From assembly GCA_050084515.1 (NCBI GenBank), contig CM114274.1:33976001-34040000 (forward strand): a DNA stretch of 64,000 nucleotides, given 5' to 3'. Below, piece after piece: positions 55,960 through 64,000 of this stretch (position 1 is its first letter; the number at the start of each line of letters is the position of its first letter). The stretch is from Blasia pusilla. Taxonomy: Eukaryota; Marchantiophyta; Marchantiopsida; Blasiales. Position numbers and translations under genes: made by a program. The notes beneath the pieces were generated by a model. That model saw only the letters and a list, made by a program, of their open reading frames with translations, did no database searches and had not been told where the DNA came from.

Positions 55960-57628
55960 ATATGTTTTTCTTGCATCCATTTAAAGTCTTACAACACCTC
56001 TTGCGTATGTTCTAGATCTGCCTCCGCAATCCAAGTTGCCTATTTCATATGGTAGCCCTTCCACTTGACCAAGTACTCGTATTTGTTGGCCCTATGCCTC
56101 GAACTCAAGATGGTCTCCACCTCAAACTCCAGTTCTTCGTTCACAATTACCGATTGCGGTCGTATCACTTGTCTCCGATCTAGACACACAATATTATCCT
56201 GAAGACTCTTCTTCAAATAATGACACATGGAAAGTCGCATGAATCTTGAACTCTTTTGGTAACTCCAATATATACACGTCTTCAAACGGGTTTGCCTTTA
56301 TCACATATAGTCCAATATACTTGGTGGATAGCTTCACGGAAAACTCCTTTGAAAGAGTGAGATTCTTCAACTCAATCACACTTGCACCCCTACCTTAGAA
56401 TCTGACTTGGCTCCGACTCTTGTTAGCATGTTTAACGTACCTTAGTTGAGCCTTTGCAAGAAATGTTCTTGCTTGCTCCTCCCGTTCTCACATCTCCACT
56501 AACAAACCTTCCGTCGTCGCTTGTCAAGTCTGTGCCGATGTAGTACCCTTCAAAAGGGCGAGGTCAAGAGGCCCTTCTAGCTCACATCCATAAGCCAAAA
56601 TAAATGAAGATTCTTTAATTGTAGAATGTTTGGTCAAGTTGTAGCAGTACTCAGCCAAACTTAGCCACTTTGCCCAATCTCGCTGACCCGCACTCACGTA
56701 ATTCCTTAACTATTGGTTCACAATCGAGTTTACCTTTTCTGTCCATCCATCCATCTGCGGATGGAAAGAAATACTATAACTCAAGAACGTTTCCCCAAGA
56801 CTCCATCAATGCCATCCATCTTGCACACAATGAAATTCTCCTTCAACTTGAATACTCCGCATCTTATGGTAAATCCCAAGACTAACTCGAAAACCTGATG
56901 AGACTTGCCTCTAGCAAATCCTATTCAAATGGGCTCATCCACCTTAGAGGTTGAAAAACCCAAATCCTTACCGATTCTCATACTGAGGAAGGAGTGCGAA
57001 GTACCTGTATCCACGAGCAACATCAAATCACATTGCAATCAACAATCTTTGATCTTAGGTACACCAAATTGGGCGTCCTCTTGGTGCCTTGAAGGGGCGT
57101 TTCCAGACCTCCAGCCGACAAGTGCTTAGCAGCAAATGCAATCATACTCCCATTACTAACCTTTGGCTTTGAGAATCCTTTCGCCATGTGCCCAAGTTCG
57201 CCACAATTATAGCATATCACTTTGCCATTTTTCGACTTTGGATGTTGGGTTCCCTTTGGCTTCGTGTGAAGTTCCACTTGTTTGGCTGCTCGGGTAAGTG
57301 ACTCTCCTTGGTCAAATTTTCCCCCAATCCAGACCCTCTTGGATGCCCCTTTTTTCTTTGGATTCTTCGAAAAACCTTTCTACTCAAAGGGCCTTGGTAT
57401 TTGGACTTCATCGTCCCCAATCCGCCGGCTTCAAAAGTTCCGCGCACGTATTTGGTAACTCCGACATTTGTAAAAGGCCTTCTCTACACTTGGCATGAGT
57501 CCACTAAAGAAGATCACCTTCTTTGCAAATTGATCCATTTTAGGCAATAAGGATAGTTTTTCAGTAAACTCTGTCATGACCATACGGATTATGTCGTAGA
57601 GTATGGTGCTGGTAGAGGCCATTCCTTA
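55960..57628 (-). pseudogene. Chromodomain Ty3/gypsy element, internally deleted
   Basis: On the minus strand from 57628 downward: gag C-terminal part and a degenerate zinc knuckle CYNCGELGHMAKGF (fourth Cys lost) at about 57200; protease LLVDTGTSHSFLS at about 57005 and a CKMDGIDGVLG block at about 56820; then directly integrase sequence (DGWTEKVN with the catalytic Glu at about 56740, QRDWAKWLSLAEYCYN), LSTKYIGLYVI at about 56330, and a chromodomain (FEVETILSSR, YEYLVKWKGYH, a stop, then ATW-AEADLEHT) ending near 55990. RT, RNase H and most of integrase are missing, so a deletion joins protease to the integrase end at about 56770. This is a chromovirus distinct from the DNMT family. Confidence 0.8.
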
Positions 57629-59395
57629 TGTAGGACCGTAGTGGCTTGGTAGAGATGCGGTTCCATACATAGGGTTGGGGGTTACTCACTTGGGGGTGAC
57701 TTTCCCAGTAGGGCCCGCTCTTAGGTTGGAGGATATAAGGTGGCTTGCCCTCAAAGAACAGTCAGTTCTTTGAGTTGAGCCTGTTGCGTTGGGAGTTAGC
57801 CTTGGTAGTGAGTAGAGCTCTTGGCTATGGTGTTTCCCGCAAGCTTCGACCTAGATTCTCCCATCGTGGAGTGGGTTTGGCTCGATTGTATGTGATTGTA
57901 AACGTGTTTTATGATAGTAGGTCTTTCACGGATTTCACTCAAAGAACTGGAGTAGATCGATGGTAGCTTCGATTGTAGATCAGTAGGATCTGGTTAGGGC
58001 TGATTGTGTACTCAGCCGTGGATGTTCGCGGCTTGTTTCCTATGTTGGAGGTGTGAATCAGGTGCGTGGTTGGTTGGGAAAGAAGCGCCTTGCTGAGAGC
58101 TTTCCAATGCGCTATAGATCGCCGGATTTCGTCAAGGGAGTTGGAAGTTATCAAGCATTGAAGATTCTGGTTTGTGTTCGACAGTTTTCTGATGTGGAGA
58201 GCTTGGAGTGCGGAAGCTCTGTTGAAGTTCATCCAGATCGGGTGAGAGGTTCCTATTGCTACTTGTATTGTGATCTCATGTGAAGCTATCTGCTTGAGTG
58301 CGTGGAGCGTTGCGGATTTCTGCGTGCATGAAACTTGGCGGAAGCGCAGTCGGATTTACGGTTCTAGAGGTGTATGGACAGCAAGTTTGTCTGATTTTTA
58401 GCTCGGAGTACGGAGCTCGGTTGTAGCTGAGTTTTTGTGGGGAGATAGCTATGGTGGTCAATTGAATTCTGATCGAAACAGATTTGATTTCGGTCACGTA
58501 TTTGTGAAGTAATTTTTGATCGAAATTTCGCAGACTAGCTCAAGGTCTGGCTATGGTGGACAGCGGATCGGAGGGGCTGGTTGGTTGGTGACTCGTTCAT
58601 TGTTGGAGACGCCTATCCCGTTAGGGGCGCTCTGGTTGGACCTCTCTCCATAGCGAGCATGGCGAAGCATGGCGAACGGGGCATGTCTCGGCGTTTTGAG
58701 GCTTCGAGGCAACTCGTGGTAGCTCGGGGCGAGTGGGCGTGAGAGGCGGAGTAAGGAGCAAGGAGCAAGGAGCAAGCAAGCAAGCTTGCTTGCTTGGGCG
58801 GAGGCGGAGTAAGGAGCAAGGAGCAAGCAAGCAAGCTTGCTTGCTTGGGCGTGAGGCAATTTTTGCAGGATTTAGGATTTGAGTTTTGCATAACTGGTCA
58901 TCCATCTTTGGGCTATTCTGCCTGGAGGACGCTTAACTGCTGAGTTCTTAACTATGCCAGTGTACAGACTGTTGTAGCTCATTTGGTGCTGTTCGGAGAG
59001 GTGTTAGGCACTTTACGCATCTTAGGTTTTTGGTTGATGTACCTCTAGCGCATAGTACGGTGTAGCCTCTCCATGCAGGTGATATTTTCAGGTGCTGCGA
59101 GTTCGACTAGCACGTCATCGATTGGCGGAGTAGCTATTGCGTTAGAATTGTGTGGTGGGTTTTGTGGATTCAGAGGGCACCACGTTTGGTGGATTGTGTT
59201 ACCTTGATTTCCATTTACGATTGGAGGGTTGTCGTTGGATTTCCTGTGTTTGGATCCCCTCCATTGTGCTTCTTGCTTGCGCGCCTATTGTTAGGGTTGA
59301 CGCTGATTTCCATAGTAGTGTTACTCTGTGTGCTCGATAGTGAGGGTGGAGTGATGACGATGAGACCGTGGGAGTCTTCTTGTGGTGATGAGAGG
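57629..59395 (+). other. Presumptive 5' LTR/leader of copy D
   Basis: Begins TGTAGGACCG right where the chromodomain element ends and has a TATA-box-like GGATATAAGG at about 57731. No coding region is recognised up to gag of copy D. The LTR end and primer binding site could not be located, so the limits are tentative. Confidence 0.35.
58743..58851. repeat. Tandem repeat with 24-bp perfect palindromes
   Basis: Two units (58743-58800, 58 bp; 58801-58851, 51 bp) differ by one 7-base AAGGAGC. Each contains a perfect palindrome of three CAAG then three CTTG tetranucleotides (58773-58796 in unit 1), which can form a hairpin or cruciform. Confidence 0.95.
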
Positions 59396-59699
59396 TTAGG
59401 TTGCCTACACCCATAGCTAGTAGAGCTACAATAGTAGAGCGACATCGACGTCACTTGGGTAATTTGGTGGTGGTGCGGCATCGGCGTTGGTCATCACGAG
59501 TCAGTTCGGGTGGTCGGTTGGGGACCGTGGTGCGGGCAGTGGTGGTTTCATACGGAGTGGATTTAGGTATCGGCTACCTTTTCCACTTCCGACGGTTGAT
59601 GAAGAGGAGGACGAGGGTGTTCCAAACACCGAGTCTTCACGTTGTTATCGAGTGTTGCGGCTCCATTGATTTGGGACATGGGACGGTGGATATGGGGCC

Positions 59700-60770
59700 A
59701 TGAAGGGCCCCGACGATACTCAGGTGCGTGGGTACCATTGAGTTGGAGGACTTCATGCAGGAGTTTGATACGTGGTGTGATATGCACGGATGTTATGAAC
59801 GCCACGTTGTTTACACCCTTCTTGACTTGGAAGGGGTTGTTTCAAAGATTGGAAGGACCACCCATGGATGATTACCATGAGTTTAGGAAGGACCATGTTG
59901 CTGAGATTGAGGCATGGAGACAATATTGGTCTCCAGGCTATGTGTCTATCACCCATGGTGGTATTGGTAGTAGTGCTCCTACTATGCCACCCACCCGACC
60001 GAGTGGTATGAGTACGAGCCGGAGTGGGAGTGGGGGTACTAGTGGGGGTACTGTGAGGTACTAGTGCCCCACCATCGTTTAGCCCGGTTGCAGAGTTCTT
60101 CAAGAGGTTGAAGAAGAACTATCAAGGAATGAAGACGGAGAAGTTGAGGAATCTTCAGGACTTTGAGCGAAAGACTGGTGAGAGTCTTCGTGAGGCATAC
60201 ACACGTATGCGACGCTTGATTTCAATTACCCAAGGTGTGACTGAGGATCAGGCAGTCCAGTGTTGGTATGGGATCTTGGACAGAGATTTGCGCCGTAGGA
60301 TACGTGATGCTACTCTTATGAGTGATGATTCACCCACATTGACCCATGTGTTTGCTCTATCTCGAGAAGATTGAGCTTAACATGGTGAAGGAGAGAGTGG
60401 TGACATCCGCATTCGAGAGGGATACAACTACTACTTCTCGTGTTCAGCCGCCCACCTCACGACCTCGTAGTAGTGGTGGTGGTAGTAGTAGTGGGAGTCG
60501 TGGGGGTACACGCGACCTCGGTCAAGTCCTAGAGGGACATTTGTGCAGAGACCATTGCCTTCATTTGCTGCCCGCGGCAAGGGCGATCATGTTGGACATG
60601 TGGAGGTGATCATGTTAGGAAGTTTTGTCCCCAAGAGGATGGGAGATGGACTTTGGAGGATGGGCCTCGATCGGCCCCAACTCGGTGTGATCATTGCGGG
60701 AGACTAGGTCATCCTCGAGAGCGTTGCTTTGATCTTCATCCGAGTTGAGATCAGGCCGTGGCCGTGGTGG
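59700..60770 (+). pseudogene. Copy D gag with two CCHC knuckles
   Basis: FFKRLKKNYQGMKTEKLRNL and FERKTGESLREAYTRMRRLI (60090-60230) with a following DQAVQCWYGILDRDLRRRIR are the retrotransposon-gag capsid region. A Ser/Gly-rich tail follows. Zinc knuckles CWTCGGDHVRKFC (60590-60628) and CDHCGRLGHPRERC (about 60685-60726) close the module. Two frame changes (about 60060 and 60370) are needed. Confidence 0.8.
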
Positions 60771-61589
60771 AGTAGCTCAGAGGCCGAGGTGGTAGAGGTG
60801 GTAGGGGTGGTAGAGGTGGACCAATGGTTGGAGAGCCTCACGGTGGCTACCCCTACCACTACGACAGTCGACTATGGCTGCCAGGATTGAGCGAGTTGGA
60901 GCGAGAGTTGGCTACTATGGGTGGTATCTTGCATAGATCGGTTCGGGAGCAGGGCTTCCACCTCTTATGGAGGGGATGATCTCTCTTATATGGCGAGTGC
61001 AAAGACCGAGGTTGAGGCATCAAGCTGCGATTCTAGAGGAGCCACTCGGCGTCAGACCACGTGGTACTCTTGTGGAGTTGGACCCCAGAGGGGTGAGGGG
61101 GAGGCGAGCTAGGCTTCCCTGTCATTCTTGTTGTCTCGAGGTGCTTAGGACTCCATCCATGGTTCCTACGCAGCCTATTGAGCCGCAGTGAGGATCGAGG
61201 CATCTACATCGCGTGTAGTAGACACGGATGCAAAGATCATCGATCTTGATGTGCGGATGGCAACGGTGTTGGGATCCCCATTGTTTTCGGCCACGGAGGC
61301 GATGGCTTTAGGAGTTGACTTAGCTCCTGTATTTCAGCTAGCGGCCACATTGTGTGAACGTGGGGTGTTATTCTTGCTATACGTGTTGAGGTGGATGAGG
61401 ATGTTGTGGTGGAGCGACCCTCTATGTCGGGAGTAGCATTGAGTACGGTGCTACTTGGGCAAAGGCGGCGAAGATGGATGCATTACCGGCCCGGCCAGCC
61501 ATTGATCGTGAGAGGCTTATACTGGTGTATGTATGTTGGACAACCGAGTGGGATCTTCCGATTGGTGAGTCCTACAGACAGGTGTATAG

Positions 61590-61895
61590 ACCAGATAGAG
61601 TCTTGTTAGACTCGGTGCCCGACCTTTGATGTTGGGAAAGGCGGCATGTATTGGTTTGGGTATTTGGAGGTCGAGCTTGAGCCTTGCCCATTCGATTCAA
61701 ACATCACTTGGAGGAGCCAATGATAGGTCTCAATTCATGACACGGGAGAAGTTTTATGTACAGTTGAGACAGATCATGCGATCGATAGCTCCGGTTGGGA
61801 GTATCTGCGGTAGTCACATCGGCCGAGTCGTATGATGTACTAGTTGGAGGAGCGATGATTGTACCGGATGGGTTTTGGATGGATTACTAGCGAGA
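61590..61895 (+). pseudogene. Copy D aspartic protease, heavily decayed
   Basis: VLLDS near 61601 corresponds to ILLDSGAQ in copy B, but the Gly-Ala is lost. The closing DVLVGGAMIVPDGFW block near 61838 matches DEVLVGGAVLYPMGF of copy B. Frames shift several times between them. Confidence 0.6.
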
Positions 61896-62312
61896 CAGCG
61901 TCTTATAGACCAGGTTGGCGATCCGGGGATGGACGTATGAGCCAAGTTCTTGTGAGATTTATTTCGGGGCTCGACCAGGAGGGTCTTCCCCCAAAGTGTT
62001 AGCATCTGTGGGTGGTTTTAGTGGAGTAGTCACTTGGCCAGGAGACTTTTGGAGGGTAATGTTTCTACTATGGATTCTCCTGCGCATGAGGAGGTAGAGG
62101 AGATCCCTATTTTTGCAGCAAAGTGGCATCCTCATCGTTGGATGTGCCACTTTGGAGTTCAGCGGTGCACTACGGCAGAGGCGATGGCCTAGTGGGAGAG
62201 GCTTGGTGTGAGGTGTTATACCTCACGAGGAAGAGGAGGCCCCACGGACTCCTACCGCCCGATTGGGTTATCCCTTTGGATACTACACCCATTGTATGGC
62301 AAGTATCCACGG

Positions 62313-63300
62313 AGGGCATTTGTGTGTTAGATCTCTTTGGTGGGATTAGCATTGGTTTGGCGGCGATGTGTTGCAGGCCGATTCGTATCGGAGATACGTG
62401 TATGTGGAGCGAGATGAGACGGCCGAAGAGAGTCTCATCCCGACATATTGGTCGATTGATGCGGAGATATCCTGAGTTGTTGCCGCCATCGCTATTCGTG
62501 GGTACCAGCGATGCTTTACCATCACACATTGCATTGTTGGGGCGCAGGACCTTGAGAGGGTTGGTCCTGTGGATTTGGTGATTCTTTGGATGGCCATGTC
62601 GAGTCATACACGTCGGGTCGTGGTGAGGGATTACATGACCCTAGGTCTCAATTGTTTTGGGAGATGTTACGGGTGTTACGACATCTTGAGTTCATCGCAC
62701 GTGCTCTAGCTTACATTCGAGAATGTTCCATTGTTGGGTGACACTCGGACCCGATGATGATGGCGAGTGTTCATGAGGTGCGCTCTTGGATTGGACCAGC
62801 GGTGTTGTTGGATGCGCCATGAGTTGGCTCAGCGTGCACATCGCCCACGCTTGTGGTGGACAAACTTGTTTCTAGGGAGGTTCTACGTCGAGCATATGAT
62901 GCATGGCGGGATCCTCGCCTTACAAAGTGGATAGTATCTTGGAATCTTTGGCGACTTTCTCAAGTGGTGAGGGTTATTGATCGGTCATCCATGGCAGTGG
63001 TGAACCGTGTGGGCCATCCTAGGATGGCACTACCCACATTTGTGAGTTTTCCCGCGTCACATGCCTACAGGGAAGGTGGTCCGGGGCTTGTATGGGATTC
63101 TCATGTGCGACAATTGGTGGAGCCTAACGCTGATGAGAGAGAGCGTGCGATGGGATTTACTACTAGCGTGACACCGGTTGCTTCTATTTCTGAGGCTTCA
63201 CGACGTCATGTGTTGGGTCATGCCATGGACCTGAATTGTTTGACTTGGATTTTGAGTCTTGGTATGGCCGAGCAGCGTCGACTTCGGACTATGTCTGGGT
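62313..63300 (+). pseudogene. Copy D C5-cytosine DNA methyltransferase domain
   Basis: Motif I, VLDLFGGISIGLAAM, at 62324. YVYVERDE (motif II/III) near 62394 in the next frame. GAQDLERVGPVDLVI then GWPCR at about 62530-62590 is motif IV: Pro-Cys are intact but the following Gln is Arg. TFENVPLLGDTR (motif VI) at about 62715. RAHRPRLWWTNL (motif VIII) at about 62838. VSFPASHAYREGGPGLVWD then EPNADERERAMGF (motif IX) at 63030-63160. RRHVLGHAMDLN (motif X) at 63200-63236. At least four frame changes. It has a better motif I and catalytic P-C than copy B, and a worse Q. Confidence 0.85.
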
Positions 63301-63534
63301 CTTCCACCCTTGTAATGAGCTCGATGGCTACCGGGGACGGTAGAGGCATCGGTGAAGCGAGGAGAGTAGTATTTTGCATCCTTGGAGTAAATGGGATGTA
63401 ATGGTTGGGCATGTGGAGTTGGTTGCTCATCTTTGGTGGAGGAGTTATTTGCTCGAGATGATGGTGTAGCTAAGGGTGTATCATCTTGTGAGGGGGTTTG
63501 AGCAGACCAATGGCATCGTCCCTCTCCCTCTAGT

Positions 63535-64000
63535 ATGCCGGTGGAGGAGACTTGGGAGCCATTACTTGGGCCCAAGCTTACGGGAGGTGAGAAACGATGC
63601 TTGACACGGTTCCTACGTGCTTATAGGAGTTGTTTTGCCTTTAGCATGAAGGAGTTGGGTTCTCTGGTTGGACCCGGTATATGGATTGATTTGGCTAGTG
63701 ATACGCCAATCTTTCGTCATCCCTACCGATATAGTGATATGGAGAGGGACCTAATTCGAGAGGAGGACGTTGGACCTTTTGGAGGTGGATTAGTGGAGTT
63801 GTCGCATGGAGAGTATGCATCGCCCACTGTCATGCTCGCTAAAAGGATATGCATGGCAACTACACGGATAGGCGGATGTGTGGAGATTACCGCCCTATCA
63901 ATCGGCAAACCAAGGCCGATAGGTATGCCATGCCTACACTGAGGAGATCTTTGATGTGGTGGGACAGCAAAGATTTTCAAGATTTTTGGATCTTCGGGCA
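63535..64000 (+). pseudogene. Copy D reverse transcriptase, 5' part
   Basis: ETWEPLLGPKLTGGEKR, IDLASDTPIFRHPYRYSDME, LVELSHGEYASPTVMLA and (next frame) RRMCGDYRPINRQTKADRYA are the N-terminal gypsy RT blocks and match copy B. The sequence runs off the window before the YxDD site. Confidence 0.85.

Larger units (their letters stand above)
59396..64000 (+). mobile_element. Ty3/gypsy element with DNA methyltransferase, copy D (degenerate, runs off window)
   Basis: Order visible: gag (59700-60770), protease (about 61590-61890), DNA methyltransferase (62313-63300), reverse transcriptase start (63535-64000, cut by the window end). Peptides align by eye with copy B through the whole stretch, including the linker between gag and protease. 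Frameshifts and stops are spread throughout. Having the same insertion of a methyltransferase at the same place in an independent copy shows that the domain is a fixed part of the family. Confidence 0.85.

Overview
This is a land-plant nuclear window dominated by decayed transposable elements. It also holds two apparently genuine nuclear genes and a large scrambled insertion of mitochondrial DNA (NUMT). A seed-free plant (lycophyte, fern or bryophyte) is the best guess. The mitochondrial tRNA-Arg(UCG) and tRNA-Ala(UGC), the rpl5 fragment and the group II intron pieces point that way, but the species cannot be named from the sequence alone.

Layout. 0.2-1.4 kb: broken protein-kinase-like gene. 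1.85-3.1 kb: small mitochondrial-like block (group II intron domain V, rrn26 fragment). 5.0-6.9 kb: broken non-LTR-type reverse transcriptase element carrying two perfect inverted repeats. 7.0-11.7 kb: AT-rich DNA with a MITE-like element and a six-copy tandem repeat of about 175 bp. 11.7-22.2 kb: NUMT with rrn18 pieces in shuffled order and orientation, trnA, part of trnR, an rrn26 piece, rpl5 and group II reverse transcriptase pieces. 22.2-23.8 kb: Ty3/gypsy 5' LTR, primer binding site and gag. 24.6-36 kb: gypsy fragments, a solo LTR and the most complete copy of an unusual gypsy family. 37.3-39.7 kb: CACTA (En/Spm) transposase remnant. 43.5-49.6 kb: the genic island, a divergent pair made of a plastid-targeted ICMT/PEMT-like membrane methyltransferase (minus) and a DHX37/ECM16/FAS4-type DEAH RNA helicase (plus, five visible exons, one frameshift). 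54.6-57.6 kb: chromodomain gypsy remnant (minus). 57.6-64 kb: second copy of the unusual gypsy family, running off the window.

The most notable system is that gypsy family. Its pol region reads gag (two CCHC knuckles) - aspartic protease - C5-cytosine DNA methyltransferase - reverse transcriptase - RNase H - integrase - PHD finger. The methyltransferase domain is present in two independent copies (about 30.0-30.95 and 62.3-63.3 kb), with recognisable motifs I, IV, VI, VIII, IX and X. The PHD finger follows the integrase in the copy that retains its 3' end, and a second remnant lies downstream. A retroelement carrying both a DNA-methylation writer and a chromatin-reader module suggests it once manipulated its own chromatin state or target choice. 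All copies here are broken by stops and frameshifts, so the inference concerns the ancestral family and not these copies.

The two host genes share a promoter region of about 500 bp with a telo-box, as is common for plant ribosome-biogenesis genes; the helicase belongs to a family that acts in small-subunit rRNA processing.
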